Notes: generated from the letters alone by a model not told the origin. Positions 1 through 11,773 are shown, numbered from the stretch's first letter. The stretch: 64,000 bases of DNA from Mycolicibacterium holsaticum DSM 44478 = JCM 12374 (GCF_019645835.1 NZ_CP080998.1:2976001-3040000); one strand, 5' to 3'. Numbers and translations: made by a program.

Positions 1-1598
1 TCGAACCGCAGTCCTCCGGGGTCGGTGGCGGCGGCTTTCTGCTGTACTACGAGGCGGCCACCGGTGCGGTGCAGGCCTACGACGGCCGCGAAACCGCGCC
101 GGCGGCGGCCACCGAGAACTACCTGCGCTGGGTGTCCGACACCGACCGCACCGCGCCCAAGCCCGACGCACGGGCATCGGGCCGGTCCATCGGGGTACCG
201 GGCATCGTGCGGCTGCTGGCCGAGGTCCACCGCGAGCACGGCAGGACCGGCTGGCGCGAGCTGTTCGATCCCGCCGTCGCAATGGCCGACCGCGGGTTCG
301 ACGTCAGCGCCCGGTTGGCGAGCGCGATCGGCGCCGCGGCCGCGCAACTCGCGGTCGATCCGCAGGCCGCCGAGTACTTCCTGGCCGCCGACGGCGCACC
401 GAAGCCTGCGGGCACCCGATTGGTCAACCCGGCATACGCAAAGACGCTGGGCGCCATCGCATCTGATCCGCAGTCGTTCTATACCGGGGCTATCGCCCGC
501 GACATCGTCGCCACCGCGGCCGACGCCTCCGGTGGGCGCACGCCGAGCCTGATGACCGTCGACGACCTGGCCGCCTACACCGTCAAGAAACGCGAACCGC
601 TGTGCACCCCGTACCGCGGGCACGAGATCTGCGGTATGCCGCCACCGTCGTCGGGTGGCATCGCGGTCGCCGCCACGCTGGGCATGCTCGAGCATTTTCC
701 GATGGCCGAGCACAAACCCACCGACGTCGACCTCAACGGCGGGCGGCCCACCGTGATGGGCGTGCACCTGGTCGCCGAAGCCGAACGGCTGGCCTACGCC
801 GACCGCGACCGCTACGTCGCCGACACCGATTTCGTCGCGCTACCCGGTGGTTCGCCGCAGACCCTGCTCGGCAGCGACTACCTGGCCGGACGGGCCGCGC
901 TGATCTCGGCGCAGCGCACGATGGGCACCGCGCAGCCCGGCGAATTCGGCGCACCGGGCGCGCCGGCACCTGCGGTTCCCGAGCACGGCACCAGCCACAT
1001 CAGCATCGTGGACGCCGAAGGCAACGCGGCGTCGTTGACCACCACGGTGGAGTCCCCGTTCGGCTCGTTCCACATGGTCGACGGCTTCATCCTCAACAAC
1101 CAGCTGACCGACTTCTCCGCGGCGCCCGCCGCGCCCGACGGGGCGCCCGTCGCCAACCGGGTGCAGCCGGGTAAGCGGCCGCGCAGCACGATGGCGCCGA
1201 CGCTGGTGTTCGACCAGGCGCCCGCAGGGACGCCGGAGCGCCGTGGTCCGCTGTCCGCGGTAGTGGGCTCACCGGGTGGCTCGATGATCATCCAGTTCGT
1301 CGTGAAAACCCTTGTCGGCATGCTGGACTGGGGCCTGGATTCCCAGCAGGCGGCATCCATGGTCGATTTCGGCGCGGCGAACACGCCCACGACCAACGTC
1401 GGCGGCGAGCACCCGGTGATCGACACCGCCGATGACGGCGAGCACGATCCGCTGGTCCGAGGTCTGCGGGCGCTGGGCCATCAGGTCGATCTGGCCGACC
1501 AGTCAAGCGGGCTGTCGGTGGTGGTCCGCGACCGCGCGGGTCTGATCGGTGGCGCCGATCCGCGCCGTGAGGGCGTGGTCATGGGCGACGGGACGTGA
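1..1598 (+). CDS. ggt: Gamma-glutamyltransferase (5'-truncated by window edge)
   Basis: This is the C-terminal 531 or so residues of a gamma-glutamyltransferase, an Ntn-hydrolase that cleaves or transfers the gamma-glutamyl group of glutathione and related compounds. The reading frame is open from base 3, so the start lies upstream of the window. The autoprocessing site is recognisable as GTSHISIVDAEGNAAS: the Thr after HG would become the N-terminal nucleophile of the small subunit. The downstream block FGSFHMVDGFILNNQLTDFS and the PGKRPRSTMAPT substrate-pocket segment are typical. The end GSPGGSMIIQFV and the C-terminal DPRREGVVMGD are also family features. In related enzymes the protein is secreted; the signal peptide would be outside the window. 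It is convergent with the next gene, 3 bases away. Confidence 0.92.
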   Translation, partial: EPQSSGVGGGGFLLYYEAATGAVQAYDGRETAPAAATENYLRWVSDTDRTAPKPDARASGRSIGVPGIVRLLAEVHREHGRTGWRELFDPAVAMADRGFDVSARLASAIGAAAAQLAVDPQAAEYFLAADGAPKPAGTRLVNPAYAKTLGAIASDPQSFYTGAIARDIVATAADASGGRTPSLMTVDDLAAYTVKKREPLCTPYRGHEICGMPPPSSGGIAVAATLGMLEHFPMAEHKPTDVDLNGGRPTVMGVHLVAEAERLAYADRDRYVADTDFVALPGGSPQTLLGSDYLAGRAALISAQRTMGTAQPGEFGAPGAPAPAVPEHGTSHISIVDAEGNAASLTTTVESPFGSFHMVDGFILNNQLTDFSAAPAAPDGAPVANRVQPGKRPRSTMAPTLVFDQAPAGTPERRGPLSAVVGSPGGSMIIQFVVKTLVGMLDWGLDSQQAASMVDFGAANTPTTNVGGEHPVIDTADDGEHDPLVRGLRALGHQVDLADQSSGLSVVVRDRAGLIGGADPRREGVVMGDGT

Positions 1599-1601
1599 GC
1601 C

Positions 1602-3858
<2,257 letters not shown>

Positions 3859-3978
3859 CACATCAGTATGAACCACGGACTCCCACTTCTTATTGCCAGG
3901 CCTCTGAGCAGGGCCGACGCCGTCGGCAGGCCGGCTGATCGGGGTCCGTTCACAGGAACCGGGTTTACACTCCGGCGC

Positions 3979-4122
3979 ATGGGGGCTTGGATACGTGTGC
4001 GCAGGAATATTCGCATCTGGCGGCAGCGATGGTCTGACGAACTGCGCGTCGCCGGGTCCTTTGCCACCGTCTTGCTTCTCATGGCAGCTGTCGTGCTGGC
4101 CTGGTACTCGATGCGCCGATAA
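3979..4122 (+). CDS. Small single-pass membrane protein, 47 aa
   Basis: This is a 47-residue ORF: a basic N-terminal amphipathic stretch ([18 protein letters not shown]) and then one hydrophobic helix ([16 protein letters not shown]) ending in a basic tail. It lies on the plus strand between ribE and ribBA, opposite to them. A TACACT element at 3966-3971 sits seven bases before the ATG, the spacing expected of a leaderless mycobacterial promoter. Two small genes (Rv1413, Rv1414) occupy this position in M. tuberculosis, but I cannot assert homology. No function can be assigned; the positive-inside pattern suggests a membrane-anchored peptide. Confidence 0.55.
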   Translation: MGAWIRVRRNIRIWRQRWSDELRVAGSFATVLLLMAAVVLAWYSMRR

Positions 4123-4142
4123 CCGGCGGCCGTGGCTTCGTC

Positions 4143-4748
4143 TCAGGTCGACGGAGAATCGCGGGACAACAACCGTTCGACATACTTGGCGATGATGTCG
4201 ACCTCGAGGTTCACCGGGGCACCGACCCCCGCGGTGCCCAGCGTGGTCGCCTCCAGCGTCGTCGGGATCAGCGACACCTCAAACCAGTCGTCACCCAGCC
4301 CGGACACCGTCAGTGACACCCCGTCGACGGTGATCGAGCCTTTCTCGACGACGTAACGTGACAGCGCGGTGGGCAGCGCGATGCGCACCACCTCCCAGCG
4401 TTCGGCCGGCGTGCGCGCGATGACGTGACCGGTGCCGTCGACATGGCCCTGCACGATATGCCCGCCCAACCGGCTGTTGACGGCCGCGGCGCGTTCCAGG
4501 TTGACCCGGCTGCCCACCCCGATGGCGCGCAGGCTGGACCGGTTCAACGTCTCGCCGATGACGTCGACGCTGAACGCACCGTCGGGCAGCACTTCGACGA
4601 CCGTGAGGCAGACGCCGTTGACCGCGATGGAATCGCCGTGGCCTGCATCGGAGGTGACGACGGGGCCCCGGATGACCAGCCGCGCGAAGTCCCGGAGGTC
4701 TTCTTTGGCGACGACCTCACCCAATTCTTCGACGATTCCGGTGAACAC
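4143..4748 (-). CDS. ribE: Riboflavin synthase, alpha chain
   Basis: This 201-residue enzyme dismutates two molecules of 6,7-dimethyl-8-ribityllumazine into riboflavin and the pyrimidine precursor. It shows the diagnostic N-terminus [10 protein letters not shown] and two homologous lumazine-binding repeats: the first contains [13 protein letters not shown], the second [28 protein letters not shown] joins them. The start is a GTG at 4748. A TACTCT element on the minus strand (4755-4760 on plus) leaves almost no 5' leader. It is separated from ribBA by the small plus-strand gene, so it may form its own transcription unit. Confidence 0.95.
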   Translation of the reverse strand: MFTGIVEELGEVVAKEDLRDFARLVIRGPVVTSDAGHGDSIAVNGVCLTVVEVLPDGAFSVDVIGETLNRSSLRAIGVGSRVNLERAAAVNSRLGGHIVQGHVDGTGHVIARTPAERWEVVRIALPTALSRYVVEKGSITVDGVSLTVSGLGDDWFEVSLIPTTLEATTLGTAGVGAPVNLEVDIIAKYVERLLSRDSPST

Positions 4749-4754
4749 GCCGAC

Positions 4755-4785
4755 AGAGTAACCAGTCGCCGAGACCCTCTACGAT
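4755..4785. promoter_or_regulatory. Divergent ribE/lprG promoter pair with -10 elements six bases from both starts
   Basis: In the 43-bp gap between ribE and lprG, the minus strand has TACTCT (plus 4755-4760) ending six bases before the ribE GTG. The plus strand has TACGAT (4780-4785) ending six bases before the lprG ATG. Both fit the mycobacterial TANNNT -10 at the spacing expected for leaderless mRNAs. No ribosome binding site fits in either direction. The call is by inspection only. Confidence 0.5.
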
Positions 4786-4791
4786 GCACTC

Positions 4792-5487
4792 ATGCAGACC
4801 CGCCCAGTTGCGATACTTGCCGCCCTGCTCGCTGTCCTCGCTCTCGTCGCCGGTTGTTCGAAAGCGTCTGACTCCGGAAAAGACCTTCCTGATGCGGCGA
4901 CTCTGCTTTCGCAGTCGACCGAAACAACCAAGAACCAGACGAGCGTGCACCTGAAGCTGACGGTGCAGGGCGAGATTCCGGGGCTGGCGCTCGAGTCGCT
5001 GGAAGGCGATCTGACGAACGTGCCCGCCGTCGCCGCCTCGGGTCAGGCCAACCTGCTGTTCATGGGTTCGCGGCTGCAGGGCGTCGGGTTCGTGGTGATC
5101 GACGGGACCCTCTACGCCGCGATCAGCGCGGGGGCCTATCAGGATTTCGGTCCGGCCGCCGATGTCTATGACGTCGCAGCGATTCTCAGCCCGCAGGTCG
5201 GGCTCGCCAACGTGCTGGCCAACTTCTCCGACCCGAAGGCCGACGGCCGCGAGACCATCAGCGGTGTCGAGACGGTACGCATCACCGGAAACGTCACCGC
5301 CGACGCGGTCAACAAGATCGCCCCGCAGATCGGCGCCACCGAACCGGTGCCGGGCACTGCGTGGATCGCCGAAGAGGGCGACCATGCGCTGATGCAGGTC
5401 ACGTTGCAGACGGCGCCGGAAGGCAGCGTCACCATGACGCTGTCGGACTGGGGTAAGCCGGTGACTGTCACCAAGCCCAACGTCTGA
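4792..5487 (+). CDS. lprG: LprG lipoprotein, lipid carrier
   Basis: This is a 231-residue lipoprotein of the LppX/LprA/LprF/LprG family. The signal peptide carries a lipobox, LVAGC, with the lipidated Cys at residue 22. The mature part has the family's segments ([40 protein letters not shown]). In M. tuberculosis LprG binds triacylated lipids in a hydrophobic pocket and works with the P55 transporter in moving triacylglycerides, LAM and PIMs to the outer envelope. Here too the next gene is p55, whose ATG shares one base with the lprG TGA, a strong operon sign. The gene looks intact. Confidence 0.94.
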   Translation: MQTRPVAILAALLAVLALVAGCSKASDSGKDLPDAATLLSQSTETTKNQTSVHLKLTVQGEIPGLALESLEGDLTNVPAVAASGQANLLFMGSRLQGVGFVVIDGTLYAAISAGAYQDFGPAADVYDVAAILSPQVGLANVLANFSDPKADGRETISGVETVRITGNVTADAVNKIAPQIGATEPVPGTAWIAEEGDHALMQVTLQTAPEGSVTMTLSDWGKPVTVTKPNV

Positions 5488-7115
5488 TGGCAACGTTGAC
5501 AGCCACCTCGCAGAAAACCAGCAGCCGCAGGGTTGCGATCAGCGCGGGCAGCCTCGCGGTACTGCTCGGCGCGCTCGACACCTACGTCGTCGTCGCGATC
5601 ATCCGCGACATCATCGTCGACCTGCGCATCCCGGTGAACCAGCTGCAGCAGGTGACCCCCATCATCACCTGCTACCTGCTCGGGTACATCGCGGCCATGC
5701 CGCTGCTCGGCCGTGCCTCCGACCGATTCGGTCGCAAGCTGATCCTGCAGAGCAGCCTGGTCGGTTTCGCGGTCGGCTCTGTGGTCACCGCGATGTCCAA
5801 CGACCTGCTGCCCATGGTGATCGGCCGCTCGATCCAGGGTGTGGCCAGCGGCGCGCTGCTGCCCGTCACGCTGGCGTTGGCGGCCGACCTGTGGTCCAGC
5901 CGCAACCGGGCGTCGGTGTTGGGCGGCATCGGCGCCGCCCAGGAACTGGGCAGCGTGCTGGGCCCGCTGTACGGCATCGCCGTCGTGGCGGCCCTGAACA
6001 CGTGGCGCGACGTGTTCTGGATCAACGTGCCGCTGGCGGCCGTCGCGATGATCCTGATCCATTTCAGCCTGCCCGGCCGGCTCAAACCCGAGAACCCCGA
6101 GCGGGTCGACGTGGTGGGCGGTGTTTTGCTGGCCATCGCGCTCGGCCTGTTGGTGATCGGCCTGTACAACCCGGCCCCCGACGGCCACAAGATCCTGCCC
6201 GACTACGGGCTGCCGGTGCTGATCGCGGCGGCGGTGGCCCTGGTGGCTTTCTTCGTGTGGGAGCGGTTCGCCCGCACCCGGCTGATCGAGCCGGCCGGTG
6301 TGCATTTCCGCCCGTTCCTGGCTGCGCTCGGCGCGTCGCTGTGCGCGGGCGCGGCGCTGATGGTGACGCTGGTCAACATCGAACTGTTCGGCCAGGGGGT
6401 GCTCGGCAAGGATCAGACCGAAGCCGTCCTGCTTCTGCTGCGTTTCCTGATCGCGCTGCCCATCGGTGCGGTGATCGGCGGCTGGATCGCCACCCGCATC
6501 GGCGACCGCATCGTCACGTTCGTCGGCCTGATGATCGCCGGGGGCGGGTACTGGCTGATCTCGCACTGGCACATCGATGTGCTGTCGCGCCACCACGACC
6601 TGGGCTTCATCCACCTGCCCGTGTTCGACACCGACCTCGCCATCGCGGGTCTCGGGCTGGGCTTGGTGATCGGCCCGTTGACCTCTGCGACGCTGCGCGT
6701 GGTGCCGGCCGCTCAGCACGGCATCGCGTCGGCTGCGGTGGTGGTGGCGCGCATGATCGGCATGCTGATCGGGCTGGCCGCGCTGACCGCGTGGGGGCTG
6801 TACAAGTTCAACCAGTACCTGCAGGAACGGATGGCTGCGCTGGCCGCGTCGGCCCCGCCCGACGAGTCCCCCGGCGGGCAGCTGATCGCAGCCGCCACCC
6901 GGCTGCGGCAGGCCACCCTCGAGGCTTACGCGATGCAGTACGCCGACATCTTCCTGGCCACCGCCGTGGTGTGTGTGGTCGGCGCCCTGCTCGGGTTGCT
7001 GATCAGCGGGCGGAAAGAGCACGCCGACGAGGTCGAGGCCACCGCCGACGGCGACGGGGGCGCGCCGACCGACCTGCTCGATGCGCCGACGTCGGGGGGC
7101 CGCGACCGCGACTAG
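5487..7115 (+). CDS. p55: P55-type major facilitator transporter
   Basis: This 542-residue MFS transporter belongs to the DHA2 (14-helix) drug:H+ antiporter class. It has the loop 2-3 motif [12 protein letters not shown], the motif C-like region in helix 5 ([15 protein letters not shown]), and a long hydrophilic C-terminal tail after LISGRKEH. It is the downstream partner of lprG (1-bp overlap). In M. tuberculosis P55 (Rv1410c) exports triacylglycerides and affects drug tolerance with LprG. The N-terminal 20 residues are hydrophilic and then helix 1 ([21 protein letters not shown]) begins, so the start is consistent. Confidence 0.93.
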   Translation: MATLTATSQKTSSRRVAISAGSLAVLLGALDTYVVVAIIRDIIVDLRIPVNQLQQVTPIITCYLLGYIAAMPLLGRASDRFGRKLILQSSLVGFAVGSVVTAMSNDLLPMVIGRSIQGVASGALLPVTLALAADLWSSRNRASVLGGIGAAQELGSVLGPLYGIAVVAALNTWRDVFWINVPLAAVAMILIHFSLPGRLKPENPERVDVVGGVLLAIALGLLVIGLYNPAPDGHKILPDYGLPVLIAAAVALVAFFVWERFARTRLIEPAGVHFRPFLAALGASLCAGAALMVTLVNIELFGQGVLGKDQTEAVLLLLRFLIALPIGAVIGGWIATRIGDRIVTFVGLMIAGGGYWLISHWHIDVLSRHHDLGFIHLPVFDTDLAIAGLGLGLVIGPLTSATLRVVPAAQHGIASAAVVVARMIGMLIGLAALTAWGLYKFNQYLQERMAALAASAPPDESPGGQLIAAATRLRQATLEAYAMQYADIFLATAVVCVVGALLGLLISGRKEHADEVEATADGDGGAPTDLLDAPTSGGRDRD

Positions 7116-7125
7116 GCGGGCGCGC

Positions 7126-7281
7126 TCAGCAGCGTTCGATGCCGGGGCGGATCAGCACCGGCTCGTCGTCGCGGCGGGCCGGCTTGTCATCGGGGCGTTC
7201 CCGCAGCACGCCGCAGACCAGCGCTGTCAGGCTACGCGGGCCCATCGGGCGGTACTGCAGCCAATCCTGCAATGCAGTCAT
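7126..7281 (-). CDS. Small conserved-looking protein, 51 aa
   Basis: This is a 51-residue ORF read on the minus strand, beginning MTALQDWLQYRPMGPRSLTA and ending LIRPGIERC. A clear Shine-Dalgarno (GGAGG) lies eight bases before the ATG, which argues strongly that it is translated. The composition is soluble, with a charged middle (RERPDDKPARRDDE) and one Cys near each end (positions about 25 and 51). I do not recognise a family. It lies between p55 and the DJ-1 gene and converges with p55, stopping 10 bases from its end. Confidence 0.6.
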   Translation of the reverse strand: MTALQDWLQYRPMGPRSLTALVCGVLRERPDDKPARRDDEPVLIRPGIERC

Positions 7282-7313
7282 GCTCGTGTCCTCCAAGTGT
7301 GCTCACACAGCAT

Positions 7314-7341
7314 GAATGATCATTCCGGTACGAGTGTACCG
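7314..7341. promoter_or_regulatory. Two adjacent perfect palindromes, candidate operator
   Basis: GAATGATCATTC (7314-7325) is a perfect 12-bp palindrome and is followed without a gap by CGGTACGAGTGTACCG (7326-7341), six-base arms with a 4-base spacer. They lie in the divergent gap between the 51-residue gene and the DJ-1 gene, where a dimeric repressor or activator would bind. The regulator is not identifiable. Confidence 0.45.
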
Positions 7342-7417
7342 ATGTGGCCGCGCTGATTGGCTGCCCGAAACGGCGGGTATGCGTGCGCTGGAGCACAACT
7401 GCACTTGGAGAAGACTC

Positions 7418-7978
7418 ATGGCAAGTTCACTGAACGGCAAGAAAATTGCGTTTCTCGTCGCGCCGGAGGGCGTCGAACAGGTCGAGTTGACCGAACCGTG
7501 GAAAGCCGTCGAGCAGGCCGGCGGAACGCCGGAGCTCGTGTCCACGGAGGTCGGCAAGATCCAGGCGTTCAACCATCTCACCCCGGCCGACACCTTCGAG
7601 GCGGACAAGGCCGCCGGTGACGTTTCGGTATCGGATTACGACGCGCTGGTGTTGCCCGGTGGTGTCGCCAACCCCGATTTCCTGCGCACCGACGCCGCGG
7701 CGGTGGCGTTCACGAAGGGCTTCTTCGACGCGGGCAAGCCGGTCGCGGTGATCTGTCACGGACCGTGGACGCTGGTCGAGGCGGACGTGGTGCGCGGGCG
7801 GACGTTGACGTCCTGGCCGAGCGTCAAGACCGACCTCGTCAACGCGGGCGCGAACTGGGTCGACGAACAGGTCGTCGAATGTTCGCGCGGACCAAACACT
7901 TTGGTGTCCAGTCGCAAACCCGATGATCTGCCCGCATTCTGCAACACGCTGGTCGAGACCGTCGCCGACAGCGGGTAG
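7418..7978 (+). CDS. DJ-1/PfpI family protein
   Basis: This 186-residue protein belongs to the DJ-1/PfpI class-I glutamine amidotransferase-like superfamily. The nucleophile elbow is AVICHGPWTL, with Cys113 followed by His114. The acidic partner is expected in APEGVEQVEL (Glu17), and ALVLPGG precedes the elbow as in PfpI/YhbO proteins. Members act as stress chaperones, deglycases or peptidases; the substrate cannot be told here. I start at ATG 7418 (MASSLNGKK) because a GGAG site lies about 7-10 bases upstream and homology begins there; the ORF extends 34 codons further into the promoter palindromes. The gene is probably monocistronic. Confidence 0.88.
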   Translation: MASSLNGKKIAFLVAPEGVEQVELTEPWKAVEQAGGTPELVSTEVGKIQAFNHLTPADTFEADKAAGDVSVSDYDALVLPGGVANPDFLRTDAAAVAFTKGFFDAGKPVAVICHGPWTLVEADVVRGRTLTSWPSVKTDLVNAGANWVDEQVVECSRGPNTLVSSRKPDDLPAFCNTLVETVADSG

Positions 7979-8028
7979 TAACGCCAAAGCAGGCCCACTG
8001 GGCCGCACCCGTCGGTAACGTCGCGGAC

Positions 8029-9078
8029 ATGCTGATGGCCGCGCTTCGCGACATGCAGTGGAGACGGCGGCGTTTCGTCATCGCGGCGGTGTCGACGGCC
8101 ATCATCTTCGCGATGACGCTGGTGCTGACCGGGCTGGCCAACGGATTTCGCTGGGAAGCCGAGCACACCGTCAACTCCCTCGGGGTGGACCACTACCTGG
8201 TCAAGTCGGGTGCGTCCGGCCCGTTCGTCGGCGCCACCCCGTTCGCGCCGACCGAACTATCACGGATCGCGCGGGCGGACGGCGTCACCGCCGCGGTCCC
8301 CTTGGCCTATGCCGGTGGCACCGCCACGCTCGGCGACGACACCCGCAACGTGGACATCTTCGGCGCACCTGAAGAGGGCCCGGGGATGCCCGCGGTTTCG
8401 GAGGGCAGGGCGCCGTCGTCTCCCGAGGAGGTCGCGGTGTCCAGCACGCTGGGTCGCGGCCTCGGCGACGACGTCGAAATCGCTTCGCACACGCTGCGCA
8501 TCGTGGGCATCGTGGAGAACTCCACCGCCCTGGCGAACCTGCCCAACGTCTTCCTGACCACCGAGGGCGCCCAACGGCTGGTGTACGGCGACGAACCGCT
8601 GGTGGCGTCCATCGGGATTCGCGGCACGCTCGAGCGGCCTCCCGACGGTTATCGCACGATCGACCGTGCGGGCGCGGTCGAAGACTTGTTGCGGCCGTTG
8701 AAGGTTGCCGTCAACTCGATCACCATCGTCGCGGTCCTGCTGTGGGTGGTGGCGGCCCTGATCGTCGGATCGGTGATTTACCTGTCGGCACTGGAACGGT
8801 TGCGAGACTTCGCGGTGTTCAAGGCAATTGGGGTGCCCACCCGGTCGGTGATGGGTGGGCTGGCGCTGCAGGCGATCATCGTGGCGCTGGTGGCCGCGCT
8901 GCTGGGCGTGGTGTTGTCGATGCTGCTCGGCCCGTTGTTCCCGATGCAGGTGATCGTGCCGATGCAGGCCTACCTCGCGTTACCGGTGCTCGCCGTCGTG
9001 GTCGGGTTGATCGCCAGCGCGACGGGGCTGCACCGTGCGGTGTCCGTCGACCCGGCGCTGGCGTTCGGGGGCCCGTGA
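8029..9078 (+). CDS. ABC transporter permease, FtsX/MacB type
   Basis: This 349-residue permease has an N-terminal helix (FVIAAVSTAIIFAMTLVLTG), a large periplasmic MacB-PCD-like domain (about 45-220) and three C-terminal helices, the FtsX arrangement. It matches in length and partner the M. tuberculosis pair Rv2563/Rv2564, which is labelled a glutamine transporter by old annotation but has MacB-like architecture. Such systems usually extrude or mechanotransmit rather than import. The ATPase gene starts 3 bases after its stop. A second ATG two codons in (8035) is an alternative start. Confidence 0.88.
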   Translation: MLMAALRDMQWRRRRFVIAAVSTAIIFAMTLVLTGLANGFRWEAEHTVNSLGVDHYLVKSGASGPFVGATPFAPTELSRIARADGVTAAVPLAYAGGTATLGDDTRNVDIFGAPEEGPGMPAVSEGRAPSSPEEVAVSSTLGRGLGDDVEIASHTLRIVGIVENSTALANLPNVFLTTEGAQRLVYGDEPLVASIGIRGTLERPPDGYRTIDRAGAVEDLLRPLKVAVNSITIVAVLLWVVAALIVGSVIYLSALERLRDFAVFKAIGVPTRSVMGGLALQAIIVALVAALLGVVLSMLLGPLFPMQVIVPMQAYLALPVLAVVVGLIASATGLHRAVSVDPALAFGGP

Positions 9079-9081
9079 GCC

Positions 9082-10068
9082 ATGGGTGATCTATCCATCC
9101 AGGATCTGGTCGTCGAATACTCCAACGCCGGATACGCGGTGCGCCCCATAGACGGGCTCGACCTCGACGTGGCGGCCGGCTCGCTGGTGATCCTGTTGGG
9201 GCCCAGCGGTTGCGGGAAGACCACGCTGCTGTCCTGCCTCGGGGCGATCCTGCGCCCCACCGCGGGCACCATCAAGTTCGGCGACGTCGACGTGACCTCC
9301 CTGGACGCCCGTGAGCTGTCCACGTATCGGCGCGAAACCGTGGGCATCGTCTTTCAGGCGTTCAACCTCGTCCCGAGCCTGACCGCGCAGGAGAACGTGA
9401 TGGTGCCGTTGCGCGCGTCGGGCATGTCACGGCGCGCGGCGGCCAAGCGCGCCGACCAGCTCCTGGCGCGGGTCGGCCTGCACGACAGGTTGCACCACCG
9501 CCCCGGCGACCTGAGCGGCGGTCAGCAGCAGCGGGTCGCGGTCGCCAGGGCGATAGCGCTGGACCCGCCGTTGATCCTGGCCGACGAGCCGACCGCCCAC
9601 CTGGATTTCATCCAGGTCGAGGAAGTCCTCAAGCTGATCAGGGAATTGGCCTCCGGTGAGCGGATCGTGGTCGTGGCGACCCACGACACCAGGATTCTGC
9701 CGCTGGCCGACCGGGTCATCGAACTCGTTCCCGATTTCGCGGGCACCGACCGCTCCCCTGAGACGGTGGACCTGGCGGCCGGCGACGTGTTGTTCGAACA
9801 GGGCACGATGGGCGAGCTGATCTACGTGGTCACCGACGGTGAAATCGAGCTCGTGCGCGAACTGTCCGGCGGCGGTGAGGAAACGCTGAAGCTGGCCGTC
9901 GCGGGCGACTATTTCGGCGAATTCGGCCCGCTGTTCCACCTGCCGCGCTCGGCGACGGCGCGCGCCCGCACCGACGCGGCGGTGGTCGGCTACACGGTGC
10001 AGGCGTTCCGCGAACGGCTCGGCTCAGGCACCCGTGAGCTCATCGAACACCGGCCCCTGCCCGATTAG
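9082..10068 (+). CDS. ABC transporter ATPase fused to a cyclic-nucleotide-binding domain
   Basis: This 328-residue protein is in two parts. Residues 1-225 are a LolD/MacB-type ATPase with Walker A GPSGCGKTT, Q-loop VFQAFNLVPS, signature LSGGQQQRVAVARA, Walker B LILADEPT and an H-loop His (ATHDTR). Residues about 232-328 form a cNMP-binding/CRP-like beta-roll (AAGDVLFEQGTMGELIYVV, AGDYFGEFGPL, PRSATARA). The FGE...R..A(T/S)A elements of a phosphate-binding cassette are recognisable, so nucleotide or ligand gating of the transporter is plausible but unproven. It forms an operon with the upstream permease and resembles M. tuberculosis Rv2564. The stop overlaps the convergent ribD stop by 4 bp. 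Confidence 0.9.
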   Translation: MGDLSIQDLVVEYSNAGYAVRPIDGLDLDVAAGSLVILLGPSGCGKTTLLSCLGAILRPTAGTIKFGDVDVTSLDARELSTYRRETVGIVFQAFNLVPSLTAQENVMVPLRASGMSRRAAAKRADQLLARVGLHDRLHHRPGDLSGGQQQRVAVARAIALDPPLILADEPTAHLDFIQVEEVLKLIRELASGERIVVVATHDTRILPLADRVIELVPDFAGTDRSPETVDLAAGDVLFEQGTMGELIYVVTDGEIELVRELSGGGEETLKLAVAGDYFGEFGPLFHLPRSATARARTDAAVVGYTVQAFRERLGSGTRELIEHRPLPD

Positions 10069-11066
10069 CCGGGCACCAGGCTTAACAACACGTCGGGGCC
10101 GATCGGTTCGATGCCGTCGAACCGCCATCGTTGGGCGTGCGCGATCGACAGCACGCCGACGTCGTCGACGGCGGTCACCGGGCCGCCCAACAGGATCGGC
10201 GCCACGTAGGCCAGGATGCGGTCGATCACACCCGCCCGCAGAAACGCGCCAGCGAGCGTCGGCCCGCCCTCCACCAGCACGTCGGTGCGATCCGACAGCG
10301 CCTTGAGCACCTCGTTCGGGTCCCGGGTTCGAATCACCATCGTGCGTGAATCGTCGTTCAACACTTTTGCATCAGAAGGGATTTCACGTTCGCCGACCAC
10401 AACCCGCAGCGGCTGGCGTTCGGCGAGCGAGCCGTCGGGCAGCCGTGCGGTGAGCGCGGGGTCGTCGACGAACACCGTGCCGGTGCCGACCACGATCGCG
10501 TCGGCGACCGCGCGTCTGCGGTGCACGTCGGCGCGGGCCGCCTCGCTGGTGATCCACTGGCTGGTGCCGTCGGCCGCCGCACTTCGACCGTCGACGCTGG
10601 TGGCGAACTTCCAAGTCACATGGGGAAATCCGGTGCGCTGCTTGTGCAGCCACTCGCGCAGCGGACCGCCGGCCACCTCCGCGGCGAGCACGCCTGCGGC
10701 CACGTCGACGCCCGCGTCGGCCAGCCGCACCGCACCACCGGCGGCCACCGGGTTCGGATCGGTCACCGCGTAGGCCACCCGCGAGAGGCCCGCCGCGACA
10801 AGCGCATCCACACACGGCGGGGTTCTGCCGTGGTGGTTGCACGGCTCGAGCGTCACCACGGCGGTACCCCCGGCGGCACGCTCCCCTGCCCTGCGCAGCG
10901 CGATCACCTCGGCGTGCGGGCCGCCCGGCGGTTCGGTGGCACCGACACCGGCGACGGCACCGTCACGGTCCAGGATGACTGCGCCCACAGGCGGATTCGG
11001 ATACGTCCCGCCTTTGACGTCGTTGGCCTTCTCGATCGCCAGCCGCATCGCGGCCTCGAGGTTCAT
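10065..11066 (-). CDS. ribD: Riboflavin deaminase/reductase
   Basis: This 333-residue enzyme (also called RibG) performs the deaminase and reductase steps of riboflavin synthesis. The N-terminal deaminase has the zinc motif GPHAEVIAL (H-A-E) and [14 protein letters not shown]. The C-terminal reductase has [26 protein letters not shown] and the [19 protein letters not shown]-binding segment. ATG 11066 overlaps the rpe TGA by 4 bp (ATGA), which fixes the start. It is far from ribE/ribBA/ribH but completes the pathway set in this window. Confidence 0.95.
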   Translation of the reverse strand: MNLEAAMRLAIEKANDVKGGTYPNPPVGAVILDRDGAVAGVGATEPPGGPHAEVIALRRAGERAAGGTAVVTLEPCNHHGRTPPCVDALVAAGLSRVAYAVTDPNPVAAGGAVRLADAGVDVAAGVLAAEVAGGPLREWLHKQRTGFPHVTWKFATSVDGRSAAADGTSQWITSEAARADVHRRRAVADAIVVGTGTVFVDDPALTARLPDGSLAERQPLRVVVGEREIPSDAKVLNDDSRTMVIRTRDPNEVLKALSDRTDVLVEGGPTLAGAFLRAGVIDRILAYVAPILLGGPVTAVDDVGVLSIAHAQRWRFDGIEPIGPDVLLSLVPG

Positions 11067-11746
11067 CGAAGGTGTGTGGACGCGGCCGCGGCCTGGCGAC
11101 GCAACGACTCCACCGCTGCGGCGGGGTCGCTCGCGCTGTACACCGCCGAACCGGCCACGAAACAGTCCACCCCGGCCACCGCGGCCTGCTCGATGGTGTC
11201 GGCGTTGATGCCACCGTCGATCTCGACGACGATGGTGAGCTCGCCCGCGTCGATCAGGCGCCGGACGGTGCCCACCTTGGGCAGCACCTCGGGGATGAAC
11301 TTCTGCCCGCCGAAGCCCGGTTCCACCGACATGATCAGCACCGTGTCGAACTCCGGCAGGATCTCCAGATAGGGCTCGATCGGCGTGCCGGGCTTGACCG
11401 ACAGACCGGCCTTGGCGCCCGCGGCACGGATGTCGCGGGCGACGGCGACGGGGTTGTCGGTCGCCTCGGCGTGGATCGTGACGTTGTAGGCGCCGGCCTC
11501 GGCGTACGGCGGCGCCCACCGCTCCGGGTTCTCGATCATCAGATGGCAGTCCATCGGGATGTCAGTGGTGGGCAGCAGCGCCTCGACCACCGGCAGCCCG
11601 ATGGTCAGGTTCGGCACGAAGTGGTTGTCCATCACGTCGACGTGCAACCAGTCCGCGCCCGTCACGGCGGCGGCCTCCTCGGCCAGCCTGGCGAAGTCGG
11701 CCGCCAGAATCGACGGCGCGATCAGTGGCTTCGGCATGCTCGTCAC
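11063..11746 (-). CDS. rpe: Ribulose-phosphate 3-epimerase
   Basis: This 227-residue TIM barrel interconverts ribulose 5-phosphate and xylulose 5-phosphate in the pentose phosphate pathway. Metal and catalytic signatures are visible: [25 protein letters not shown] (His, Asp), CHLMIENPE (His), [10 protein letters not shown] and [11 protein letters not shown] (Asp). The start is a GTG at 11746 or ATG three codons later (MPKPLIAPS); I kept the longer form. It supplies ribulose 5-phosphate, a substrate of RibBA, though genomic linkage to ribD here is the general mycobacterial arrangement. Confidence 0.95.
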   Translation of the reverse strand: MTSMPKPLIAPSILAADFARLAEEAAAVTGADWLHVDVMDNHFVPNLTIGLPVVEALLPTTDIPMDCHLMIENPERWAPPYAEAGAYNVTIHAEATDNPVAVARDIRAAGAKAGLSVKPGTPIEPYLEILPEFDTVLIMSVEPGFGGQKFIPEVLPKVGTVRRLIDAGELTIVVEIDGGINADTIEQAAVAGVDCFVAGSAVYSASDPAAAVESLRRQAAAASTHLR

Positions 11747-11773
11747 CCTATCGGTTGACCGTTGGCGTCAGCC

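Noticed and set aside
5166..7022. 618-codon minus-strand ORF opposite p55
   Set aside because: His/Gln/Arg-rich translation typical of antisense reading; p55 is clearly the gene.
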